DNA of 8,346 bases from JABSOG01 sp041583135 (GCA_041583135.1 JBFHGJ010000168.1:1-8346); one strand, 5' to 3'; shown: positions 1-5,709, counted from the stretch's first letter. Program-made: numbers and translations. The notes: generated by a model not told the origin, from the letters alone.

Positions 1-288
1 GACTAGGGCTTTGGCTCCCTCTTTAAAGTTTGGCTGATGTTCAAAGCAGTCCAACATACCGGCAATAATATCTGCTTGTACTTGCTGTGGCGTTTTACCT
101 TGCCAGCCAAAGCGCTTATACCAATGCTCAACCACATCGGCACACCTTAACCCGGTTGTGGTTTTGACCATTTCATCGGTCAGTGTCACACCGACTTGAG
201 CAAATACGCACTGTTCAACCGCCTGCCACTGCGGCTCAGAATCGATCAGCACACCGTCCATATCGAAAATATAGGTGTCTTTTTTCAC
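1..288 (-). CDS. HAD-superfamily phosphatase, N-terminal part (HxpB/YniC-like), truncated by window edge
   Basis: The 96 visible codons begin with a GTG and read MKKDTYIFDMDGVLIDSEP. The DMDGV motif (residues 9-13) is HAD motif I: D9 would be the nucleophile and D11 the general acid/base. The DSEP stretch and the following helical cap (about residues 17-96) fit the beta-phosphoglucomutase/YniC subfamily, which dephosphorylates small sugar phosphates in the cytoplasm; the exact substrate cannot be told from this fragment. Motifs II-IV lie outside the window. The GTG start is chosen because AAGGGG lies 5 nt upstream (294-299) and because it overlaps the stop of the upstream membrane-carrier gene (GTGA, 285-288), suggesting translational coupling. 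Similarity to HxpB is from memory of the family, not from a search. Confidence 0.88.
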   Translation of the reverse strand, partial: MKKDTYIFDMDGVLIDSEPQWQAVEQCVFAQVGVTLTDEMVKTTTGLRCADVVEHWYKRFGWQGKTPQQVQADIIAGMLDCFEHQPNFKEGAKALV

Positions 289-1022
289 AATATCCCCTTC
301 ATCAGCTCACTTAGGAGCACCGCAACAGCACTCAATGAGCATAAGGTTAAAATCGCAGGACGCATAAAGGTTGGGCTTAAACGCCCTTTGAGCTTACCGC
401 CGAGCCAAACGCCGATAAAGGTGCTGGGCAAAAACAAGGCACTATAAACCCAGCTGGTCGTGGTGATATAACCGACAGCGCCCATGCCAGCTAAAGAGAT
501 CATCGCACCGACTAAGAAAAACGCCGACAAGTTGGCCCTAATTCGCTCGCCGGTTTGATGTTGATAAAGTAAGGCTATCGGCGGGCCGCCGATACCGGCG
601 GTTGTGCCGGTGATCCCGGCGAAAAAACCGGCATAGAAATGATTGGGCTTATTGGGCTCGGCACTGAGCTTAAGCAAGCTCAGTAACACTGCAAATAAAA
701 CACTAAGGGCAATGGTGACTTTCAAGGCCACATCACCAAATTGTGTCATCAACCACATGGCAACGGCAGTGCCGGGCAAACGGCCAATAAGCGCAATACC
801 TATCATATGCCATTCAATGTTTTTACGATTGCTCCAAACCGCGAACAACAGCTGTACGACAGCAATGATCACCACTGGCGCGGGCACCATCGCGGTGTCA
901 ATCAGCAATAAGATAGGCACCGCAACCAAAGCCAAGCCAAAACCGATAGCTGTTTGAACTGTCGCAGCAAACACCACGGTAATACAGGCAATGAAAATCG
1001 CAATTAAAGACAAATCAGGCAT
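285..1022 (-). CDS. TauE/SafE (TSUP) family membrane carrier
   Basis: A 245-residue, very hydrophobic protein with about 7-8 predicted membrane segments. It has the two-repeat layout of the TSUP family: a first repeat with TAIGFGLALVAVP (residues 24-36) and a second with the glycine-rich GITGTTAGIGGPP (136-148). Family members move small anions such as sulfite, sulfoacetate or other organosulfur compounds across the inner membrane; the substrate here is unknown. Length is typical. ATG at 1022 is the first possible start, since an in-frame stop lies just upstream, but no clear Shine-Dalgarno sequence precedes it; an AACCGGTT palindrome (1029-1036) sits where one would be expected. It follows the acetyltransferase gene by 67 nt on the same strand and overlaps the HAD phosphatase gene by 4 nt, so the three may be one transcript. 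Confidence 0.88.
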   Translation of the reverse strand: MPDLSLIAIFIACITVVFAATVQTAIGFGLALVAVPILLLIDTAMVPAPVVIIAVVQLLFAVWSNRKNIEWHMIGIALIGRLPGTAVAMWLMTQFGDVALKVTIALSVLFAVLLSLLKLSAEPNKPNHFYAGFFAGITGTTAGIGGPPIALLYQHQTGERIRANLSAFFLVGAMISLAGMGAVGYITTTSWVYSALFLPSTFIGVWLGGKLKGRLSPTFMRPAILTLCSLSAVAVLLSELMKGIL

Positions 1023-1089
1023 AAAATCAACCGGTTAAAAACAAAGAACAGTAACGGACCGCCAATATAGTCAAAAGCCTTTGAATCGT

Positions 1090-1623
1090 CTAGGCGATTT
1101 TCAAGCTCATGTGAATTTCGTCCACCACTTGGCCATCGACACGATACATATCGTTAAACCGCCCAACCTCGCTAAAGCCACTGTGCCGATAGAGCTTAAC
1201 CCCCGCAATATTGCCGCCCATCACCGACAAGTCGATATACTCAAGCGGCTGGCCTTTAGCCCAATCGACAACATGGGCGATTAACTTTTTGCCTAACCCC
1301 TTGCCTCTGGCCTCTAAATTCATGCCCATACCTAACAACGCTCGGTGCGCCGTGTGCTCTTGTCCCGTCCCTCTCAAATCAATATGACCAATCAACTGTT
1401 GCTGTTCATCGAAGACAAGCCACAGCCTTCGCCAGTTGGGGTTTGTTAGCGGCAAAGCCAAACGATTGGCAAATTTCCCCTGCACATCGATAGACAGGTG
1501 ACATTGCGCCCGTGACAAAGGCATGAACAGCGGCGTTTGACCATCGCCGTTTTCCAGTATTTGCGCTTCCAGATAGGGCTTGAACGCCGCCATGTGATTG
1601 GCACGTGCCACTACGATATTCAT
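1090..1623 (-). CDS. GNAT family N-acetyltransferase
   Basis: A 177-residue protein of the acetyl-CoA-dependent GNAT family. Visible landmarks are the central strand WLVFDEQQQLIGHIDL (about 68-83), the acetyl-CoA pyrophosphate loop RGKGLG (106-111, matching R/Q-x-x-G-x-G/A), and the C-terminal motif B NIAGVKLYRHSGF (138-150) followed by strands typical of the fold. The acceptor substrate cannot be predicted. The ATG at 1623 is preferred over the in-frame TTG at 1626 because AGGAG lies 5 nt before the ATG but only 2 nt before the TTG. It is the first gene of a probable leftward transcript with the TSUP carrier and the HAD phosphatase, and is divergent from the cytochrome b gene, sharing a 112-nt control region with it. 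Confidence 0.9.
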   Translation of the reverse strand: MNIVVARANHMAAFKPYLEAQILENGDGQTPLFMPLSRAQCHLSIDVQGKFANRLALPLTNPNWRRLWLVFDEQQQLIGHIDLRGTGQEHTAHRALLGMGMNLEARGKGLGKKLIAHVVDWAKGQPLEYIDLSVMGGNIAGVKLYRHSGFSEVGRFNDMYRVDGQVVDEIHMSLKIA

Positions 1624-1643
1624 CAAGACTCCTTTGTATATCC

Positions 1644-1657
1644 TTGATCTCAGTCAA
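1644..1657. promoter_or_regulatory. Candidate FNR/EtrA binding box
   Basis: TTGATCTCAGTCAA matches the FNR-family consensus TTGAT-N4-ATCAA at 9 of 10 defined bases. Its centre (1650.5) is 61.5-62.5 bp upstream of the start point expected from the CATAAT -10 element of the cytochrome b gene (about 1712-1713), the standard class I activation position. On the other strand it would cover about +1 to +14 of the acetyltransferase transcript, a repressing position. Binding by an FNR homolog is inferred, not shown. Confidence 0.6.
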
Positions 1658-1663
1658 ATTGTG

Positions 1664-1691
1664 ATAGTAAAGGAGTTTTGTGTTAACACAA
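1664..1691 (-). promoter_or_regulatory. Candidate promoter of the GNAT gene
   Basis: Read on the minus strand, TTGTGT (1691-1686) is followed after 16 bp by TACTAT (1669-1664), which matches the sigma-70 -10 at 4 of 6 bases. The expected start point near 1657 gives a leader of about 33 nt that contains the AGGAG ribosome binding site. The -35 match is weak (3 of 6), so activity may depend on a regulator. Confidence 0.35.
1678..1691. promoter_or_regulatory. Perfect 14-bp palindrome, likely operator
   Basis: TTGTGTTAACACAA is identical to its reverse complement over all 14 bases. It covers the candidate -35 elements of both divergent promoters, so a dimeric protein bound here would affect both genes. 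It is flanked by a 9-bp direct repeat AAGGAGTTT (1670-1678 and 1690-1698) with a 20-bp period, close to two helical turns. I do not recognise the cognate regulator. Confidence 0.5.
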
Positions 1692-1706
1692 GGAGTTTGG
1701 CATAAT
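1678..1706 (+). promoter_or_regulatory. Candidate promoter of the cytochrome b gene
   Basis: TTGTGT (1678-1683) and CATAAT (1701-1706) are separated by 17 bp. The -10 matches consensus at 5 of 6 bases, while the -35 matches at only 3, as is common for activator-dependent promoters. The expected start near 1712-1713 leaves a leader of about 26 nt with the ribosome binding site AAGGTGAG (1726-1733). Confidence 0.5.
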
Positions 1707-1738
1707 CCACAGCTATTTGGTTTTTAAGGTGAGCAAAA

Positions 1739-2389
1739 ATGAAAGTTTGGGATGGTTTTGTCCGGTTTTTCCATTGGGCATTGGTATTACTTCTCATCGG
1801 CCTTTATGTCAGTGCTGAAAACGATATGATGGATTTACATCAGGTGCTCGCGTATGTGTTGATGGCGCTTTTGCTAACCCGTTTGGTTTGGGGCGTGATT
1901 GGTAGTGATACCGCAAAGATATCCAGTTTACTGCATAAACCCAAAGCCGTACTCGACACCATCAAGCAACCTTCGCGTCATAACGTTGGTCATAACCCCG
2001 CCGGTAGTTATATGGTATTGCTGTTTTTTGTTTTACTGGTGATCCAGTTGCTGACAGGATTGTTCAGCTCAGATGATATTACCACTGAAGGACCTTTATC
2101 CAAGTATGTCTCATCCGGCATAGCAGACTTTGTCACTGAATGGCATGAAGTGAATTTCGGCATTCTCCTTGCCGCCATTGTTGTACACATCTTAGCTATC
2201 GTGGCCTATCGTGTAAAAGGACTAAACCTAGTCAAACCAATGCTGATCGGCAAAAATGACGAAATCGATGCGGCCGAACAAAAACCAGTCAATTTTAAAC
2301 CGAGTTGGTGGGCCTTTGTACTGTTTGCGCTATTGTTAGTGCTGCTGATGAACACTTGGGGCGAGTTGCCGTTAAAGGCATTGATGTAG
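1739..2389 (+). CDS. Di-heme b-type cytochrome (cytochrome b561 / Ni-Fe hydrogenase b-subunit-like)
   Basis: A 216-residue inner-membrane electron carrier. The opening MKVWDGFVRFFHW is characteristic of the PF01292 cytochrome b family. Membrane segments lie at about 10-27, 35-55, 91-109, 138-157 and 193-210. Likely heme ligands are H12, H34, H136 and H150, two pairs giving two b hemes. The conserved GHNPAG (84-89) precedes the third segment. Such proteins pass electrons between the quinone pool and periplasmic redox proteins. The neighbouring convergent gene encodes a soluble cytochrome c', the most plausible partner by context. The start follows a good ribosome binding site (AAGGTGAG). An FNR-type box at about -62 suggests induction under low oxygen. 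The specific electron donor and acceptor are inference. Confidence 0.9.
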   Translation: MKVWDGFVRFFHWALVLLLIGLYVSAENDMMDLHQVLAYVLMALLLTRLVWGVIGSDTAKISSLLHKPKAVLDTIKQPSRHNVGHNPAGSYMVLLFFVLLVIQLLTGLFSSDDITTEGPLSKYVSSGIADFVTEWHEVNFGILLAAIVVHILAIVAYRVKGLNLVKPMLIGKNDEIDAAEQKPVNFKPSWWAFVLFALLLVLLMNTWGELPLKALM

Positions 2390-2405
2390 AGTGTGATGAT
2401 GAATC

Positions 2406-2432
2406 GTCACGCCAGCGCAGAGCCGGCGTGAC
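2406..2432. repeat. REP-like hairpin between convergent cytochrome genes
   Basis: GTCACGCC (2406-2413) pairs with GGCGTGAC (2425-2432); after one A-C mismatch two more GC pairs close a GCAGA loop (2417-2421). The body and the flanking CTGGAGAC resemble widespread bacterial REP elements of the form GTCATxCC...GGxAT. No T-run follows on either strand, so it is not a classical intrinsic terminator, but it may stop or stabilise both converging transcripts. Confidence 0.5.
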
Positions 2433-2445
2433 TGGAGACAAAGTA

Positions 2446-2478
2446 TTAAGCCTTAGTCTTGCATTAAGCTTTAGTCTT
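2446..2478. repeat. Imperfect tandem repeat, 18-bp period, spanning the cytochrome c' stop
   Basis: TTAAGCCTTAGTCTT (2446-2460) and TTAAGCTTTAGTCTT (2464-2478) differ at one base and are offset by 18 bp, that is 6 codons. The right copy contains the last codons and stop of the cytochrome c' gene. The left copy repeats the same pattern, so the reading frame meets a second TAA six codons beyond the first. Confidence 0.6.
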
Positions 2479-2938
2479 TGAAGTTGTCATGGCACCCTTT
2501 ACAGGTTTTGCCAACGGCACCGACCGCTTTTTTGATCATGCCCTTATCACCGCTTTTCGCCGCAGCCATCAATGCCTTGGCGTTTTTCTCAAACATTTTG
2601 CCCCCTTTATCAAAGTCCGCTTTTTTCTGCCAAATGGCTGGCAACGCGTCGGTATGCAAACCGTCGGTGCCTTGTGCAGTTCCTTGAATAAAAGCTTCCC
2701 AAGGCAGTGATGCCAAATTCGCCATATTCTCGGCACGTCGCTCCATTTGCGCTTGATCATAAGGCTTTTCGCCTTTCAACATGGCGCGAATTTCACCGAA
2801 CTGTACTCGGATCAAGGAGAAAGCGGCTTGGCGATAATGCACAGCATCTTTGGCTTCTTCAAATGGACTTGAGGCCAAAACAGCAGTTGAGGTCAACGCT
2901 GCCGCAGCAGCAAAGCAAAGCGTTTTTGCAAATTTCAT
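2471..2938 (-). CDS. Cytochrome c'
   Basis: A 155-residue precursor of a periplasmic four-helix-bundle heme protein. Residues 1-22 are a signal peptide ending in VLA. The mature start SSPFEEAKDAVHYRQAAF fits family helix A, and the heme site CKGCH (C146, C149, H150) is near the C-terminus, as is typical. The distal-pocket residue in the RQxx(L/M/F) motif is F40 of the precursor, and the proximal basic residue after CxxCH is K154; as I recall, Phe/Lys at these places is the state in the Shewanella frigidimarina protein, against Leu/Arg in Alcaligenes. The family binds NO and CO and is linked to nitrosative stress resistance. The ATG at 2938 is chosen over one 12 codons upstream because TAAGGA precedes it by 5 nt and the signal peptide starts cleanly there. 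It converges on the cytochrome b gene. Confidence 0.95.
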   Translation of the reverse strand: MKFAKTLCFAAAAALTSTAVLASSPFEEAKDAVHYRQAAFSLIRVQFGEIRAMLKGEKPYDQAQMERRAENMANLASLPWEAFIQGTAQGTDGLHTDALPAIWQKKADFDKGGKMFEKNAKALMAAAKSGDKGMIKKAVGAVGKTCKGCHDNFKD

Positions 2939-3019
2939 GACTATCCTTAGGCTCTTAGCAGCCTTTATCAGCAATTGGAATAATGCTCAAAACAATGCTC
3001 GTCTGAGCGCTGATGACAG

Positions 3020-3048
3020 TTTATGCAATAGCACCAAGCCATTGTCAA
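3020..3048 (-). promoter_or_regulatory. Candidate sigma-70 promoter of cytochrome c' gene
   Basis: On the minus strand a consensus TTGACA (3048-3043) is followed after exactly 17 bp by CATAAA (3025-3020), 4 of 6 for the -10. The expected start near 3013 gives a leader of about 75 nt. No FNR-type box was found in this 251-nt divergent gap, so control appears different from that of the cytochrome b gene. A convincing promoter for the phosphatase gene on the other side was not identified. Confidence 0.5.
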
Positions 3049-3189
3049 ACCTTATTGGGGCATTTACGGCTGTTTGCCGAATAATCAGCCCAACAGTTCC
3101 GAGATATCAACATTTCGGACAAAATACGCCAACTTCTGTCATTTTAAACTACACTAGTAACGAATTCGGACACACATAGGACGTTAAAA

Positions 3190-4548
3190 ATGACAACTGT
3201 TAAACCCTTTACCGTTGGACCAATCCTCGGCAACACCACGGCACAATCTTTCCATGTCTTTGGTCGTGGCGAGCGGGCTAAAGAACAAAAAACGCTTAGC
3301 GTATTACGCTATAGAGCCATAGGTATCGATACTTGGTCGGCCCCTATTATTCGGCGCCAGCAGCCCCATTTTGACGGTTCTTCGGTGACCATCGTCAATG
3401 GCCTCAGTGCAGACAGCCGCTATGAATATCAAGCTGGCTATATCAATGAGGCAGAAGACCCGGATGAACTCAAATGGGACAACATTGCGGTATGTCAGGC
3501 CAAAACCTGCGCCGAAGATGTGGCAAAGCCGCTTAACCTGGTGTTTGGCTCTTGTCGCTATGTGCTTAAGATCTTCGGTTGGGATTTACTCGACGACCGC
3601 TCTGACAAAACCTATCGCAGTATTTACCGCGATCACAACAGTCAAGCCATCGACCGAGTATTGATGCTTGGCGATCAGATTTATGCCGATGATTTAAATG
3701 CCGTCGCTGCCGACGATAGCATCGAAGATTACTTCAAACGTTACAGAAGCGTATTTGCCAATCCGCATTTTAGCGAACTGGTGGCCAATGTTCCGGTGTG
3801 TATGACTTTAGACGACCACGAAATTGAAGACAACTGGCCAGCTCACGCGACCGGCAAAGATATGGTCACCAAATACCCCAGCGCCATGTATGCCTACCAT
3901 ATTTATCAGATGAGTCACAGCCCACTGGCCTTACTCGATGATAGCGGCCAATACCTCAAAGGCTTTCCCGAGCATTTCTGGTATCGGTTCAGCGACGGCT
4001 GCTGTCAATTCTTTATGATGGACGTACGCACACAGCGGCACGGCGATGAAATGATTGACGACCATCAAATGCAGGCTTTACAACAGTTTTTGAAACAGGG
4101 CAAAGCAGTTGGCAGAGTGAATGTGGTATGTACTTCGGTGCCGTTTTTCCCTGATTATCAAAGACACAATGACGACAAATGGAGCGGCTACATCAACCAG
4201 CGCAACCGCATTTTGGATTTCATTGAATCTCACGATATTCAAGATGTGGTGTTTTTATCGGGTGATGTACATGCCAGTTTGGGCTGCACCATCAGCAATG
4301 GCCGTACGCGCGTCCATTCCATCGTTTCAAGCCCATTTTACTGGCCCTTCCCTCACCCTAGAAAAGCCACCTTTCAGCTCAGTGGGCCACTGGTCGGCAA
4401 CGCCCGCTATGAGGTGACAAACCCCGTGCCTCAGGTCAATACCGACAATTATACCCAGTTGCAGATCAGCCCCTCCGGGATAGGCGTCAAGATCAAAGGC
4501 CGCAAGGGCGACCTGTTAAGCCAAGGACAGATCAGTTTCAGCGGATAA
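3190..4548 (+). CDS. PhoD-like alkaline phosphatase D family metallophosphoesterase
   Basis: A 452-residue enzyme with the PhoD-type metal-binding motifs in order: FGSCR (119-123), LMLGDQIYADD (158-168), MTLDDHEIEDNW (205-216), MDVRTQR (277-283) and FLSGDVHAS (355-363). These supply the Asp, His and Cys residues used by PhoD enzymes for an Fe/Ca-type centre that cleaves phosphomonoesters or phosphodiesters. The first ~105 residues form a beta-rich, fibronectin-like N-terminal domain usual in the family. Unlike classical secreted PhoD, no signal peptide or twin-arginine motif is present, so it is probably cytoplasmic. AGGA (3178-3181) lies 8 nt before the ATG. It is divergent from cytochrome c' and converges on a lipoprotein gene 5 nt away. 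The substrate is unknown. Confidence 0.9.
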   Translation: MTTVKPFTVGPILGNTTAQSFHVFGRGERAKEQKTLSVLRYRAIGIDTWSAPIIRRQQPHFDGSSVTIVNGLSADSRYEYQAGYINEAEDPDELKWDNIAVCQAKTCAEDVAKPLNLVFGSCRYVLKIFGWDLLDDRSDKTYRSIYRDHNSQAIDRVLMLGDQIYADDLNAVAADDSIEDYFKRYRSVFANPHFSELVANVPVCMTLDDHEIEDNWPAHATGKDMVTKYPSAMYAYHIYQMSHSPLALLDDSGQYLKGFPEHFWYRFSDGCCQFFMMDVRTQRHGDEMIDDHQMQALQQFLKQGKAVGRVNVVCTSVPFFPDYQRHNDDKWSGYINQRNRILDFIESHDIQDVVFLSGDVHASLGCTISNGRTRVHSIVSSPFYWPFPHPRKATFQLSGPLVGNARYEVTNPVPQVNTDNYTQLQISPSGIGVKIKGRKGDLLSQGQISFSG

Positions 4549-4553
4549 CGGCA

Positions 4554-5291
4554 TTAACCTTTAATTAAATTAACCACATAGTCAAAGCCACAGTGGTCGA
4601 TATGCGGCATATCGCCCCGTGGTTTTAAACGGATAAATTGACGAATGGTCGTCCCAGCTTGTTGTTCGCTACGGCTGACAATAAAGCCCGCCAACACCCT
4701 GTGCTGAGTTTTTAATACCAGATAATCTTTTTCGACCATCCATTGTCCGGTTTGTGATTGTTCCGGCGCATTTTCAGCTGCGGTGATGAGGGTAAAGTGA
4801 CCATCAAGCTCAAGCGTTAACTCGCCAAAGGCCAGCGTCTGACACCCTTGAGCTGAATAGGTATAGTCAAGACCCGCTGCAATGATCCCTTCACGCTGAA
4901 GCAATGATTGACGAGATTGATTGTCGCCAAACAAGTACAGACCAATATTATCTTTGGTATAGGAATGATTTTCAGACTTCAAATAGATCAAATCGGTTTT
5001 ACGTCCAAGACGCTTATCGACCAATGCCATCAGGGTTTCAACCCGTTTCGGATTGGAATGCATCGGTGAATAGATCACCGCAGAGCGCTCAACGGATGTC
5101 GGAAATTCATAGTGATTGATCACCACTTTGTAGTCGCTTTGTTCTAATGCCTGCTTCACTTGCGTGACTTCTTCGTCATTTAGATACTTGGCAAACACAT
5201 GTACCGTCGAGGTACTTGCGCAGCCACCAAGCAGGCTAAACCCTAACAACATCAACAATAAGCCTACCGGCTTGTTCCACAAACTTTCCAT
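4554..5291 (-). CDS. Lipoprotein of unknown function, LytR-C/SPOR-like N-terminal half
   Basis: A 245-residue protein with a membrane-spanning signal (9-22) and a lipobox LLGGC; cleavage before C24 would give a lipid-anchored protein. The +2 residue is Ala, which favours the outer membrane. Residues 29-122 (VHVFAKYLNDEE... to GLYLFG) follow a pattern like LytR C-terminal or SPOR-like modules: a short strand, a helix with an L...Y-K-V end, an I-Y strand, a second helix, and a final strand ending in a glycine. That assignment is a guess from pattern. Residues 140-245 look beta-rich (GQW...DYLVLKT...) and hold C150 and C234, a possible disulfide. The ribosome binding site is weak (GAGAAAG). It is convergent with the phosphatase gene. 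Confidence 0.75.
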   Translation of the reverse strand: MESLWNKPVGLLLMLLGFSLLGGCASTSTVHVFAKYLNDEEVTQVKQALEQSDYKVVINHYEFPTSVERSAVIYSPMHSNPKRVETLMALVDKRLGRKTDLIYLKSENHSYTKDNIGLYLFGDNQSRQSLLQREGIIAAGLDYTYSAQGCQTLAFGELTLELDGHFTLITAAENAPEQSQTGQWMVEKDYLVLKTQHRVLAGFIVSRSEQQAGTTIRQFIRLKPRGDMPHIDHCGFDYVVNLIKG

Positions 5292-5312
5292 CTTTACTTT
5301 CTCGAAGCTATT

Positions 5313-5400
5313 AAAAAGACAGGGAAAATACGCGATAGCCAGCTACTGTAACAGCAAGATCCGACCAACTGACGGAGATTTGAGATCAAACTGTCTTTTT
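5313..5400. repeat. 10-bp inverted repeat enclosing 68 nt
   Basis: AAAAAGACAG (5313-5322) is the exact reverse complement of CTGTCTTTTT (5391-5400). On either strand an RNA could close with this stem and end in a T-rich arm. Inner pairing includes TCCG with CGGA (about 5360-5375). It could be a small RNA, a leader structure of the lipoprotein mRNA, or chance. Confidence 0.35.
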
Positions 5401-5484
5401 GCTCAAAACACACGGTGATGGGTATGGTGTGGCGATAGTCCATTTTACTGATCCATTGAAAAATTTTAAGGCATAAACTGAGCC

Positions 5485-5501
5485 TGTCCTTGAATTGGAC
5501 A
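5485..5501. promoter_or_regulatory. Operator-like inverted repeat TGTCC-N7-GGACA
   Basis: TGTCC (5485-5489) and GGACA (5497-5501) are exact inverted repeats with 7 bp between them, 29 nt before the microprotein start codon. The position, just upstream of its ribosome binding site, would suit a repressor site. No known operator was recognised. Confidence 0.3.
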
Positions 5502-5530
5502 TTTAATCATATTAACCATAGGAGATACGT

Positions 5531-5680
5531 ATGGCAGTAGAGCACACACCAACTGGTATTGTTCATAAAGGTTGTAAAGGTGGTACAACAGGCTGTGGCA
5601 CCAATACCAAAGAGCACAAAGACCATTGGGTCGATACCAGCAAAAAAGTGAGCTGTGACAAGAACGGCTGCAAAAACTAA
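5531..5680 (+). CDS. Cys/His-rich small protein (49 aa), unknown function
   Basis: A 49-codon ORF beginning MAVEHTPTGIVHKGCKGG. It is highly polar and has no signal peptide or membrane segment, so it is likely cytoplasmic. Four cysteines (C15, C22, C42, C47) lie in two pairs, C-x6-C and C-x4-C, around a His-rich centre KEHKDHW (27-33); H5, H12, H29 and H32 add further ligands. This composition suggests binding of zinc or another metal, but I know no named family that fits. Evidence that it is real: a strong AGGAG (5520-5524) 7 nt from the ATG, coherent composition, and position as the only sense ORF in an otherwise empty stretch. It lies 91 nt upstream of the first LuxR-type gene on the same strand. 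An antisense 62-codon frame overlaps it and is judged a shadow. Confidence 0.75.
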   Translation: MAVEHTPTGIVHKGCKGGTTGCGTNTKEHKDHWVDTSKKVSCDKNGCKN

Positions 5681-5709
5681 GGGATACATTCCCAATTAGT
5701 AGCCAAAAC

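Larger units (their letters stand above)
5292..5530. other. Intergenic region rich in inverted repeats
   Basis: This 239-nt gap separates the divergent lipoprotein and Cys/His microprotein genes. I find no supported ORF and no tRNA. It holds a widely spaced 10-bp inverted repeat (5313-5400), a short TTTGA-GA-TCAAA symmetry (5379-5390), and TGTCC-N7-GGACA (5485-5501). Promoters for both flanking genes must lie here, but none is clear; TTGCTC (5399-5404) and TATGGT (5423-5428) spaced by 18 bp are a weak plus-strand candidate. Confidence 0.5.

Noticed and set aside
1083..1098. Short symmetry AATCG-N6-CGATT at the end of the GNAT gene.
   Set aside because: It has only five base pairs and no T-run, and it lies partly within the coding end.
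3136..3142. CTGTCAT before the phosphatase gene, a perfect half of a Pho box; another lies on the minus strand at 3019-3013.
   Set aside because: A Pho box needs a second CTGTCAT-like repeat 11 bp away; the bases at that distance do not match in either case.
2850..3179. 109-codon plus-strand ORF across the cytochrome c' 5' end and intergenic gap.
   Set aside because: It begins antisense to the signal peptide of a clear gene and has no recognisable domain.
5379..5390. TTTGAGATCAAA considered as an FNR box.
   Set aside because: FNR sites need TTGAT and ATCAA separated by 4 bp; here the arms are 2 bp apart.
5507..5695. 62-codon minus-strand ORF antisense to the microprotein.
   Set aside because: It has no good ribosome binding site, and the opposite strand has a better-supported gene.
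5677..5698. Possible terminator hairpin CTAAGGGA...TCCC..TTAG after the microprotein.
   Set aside because: The stem is short and bulged and no T-run follows.
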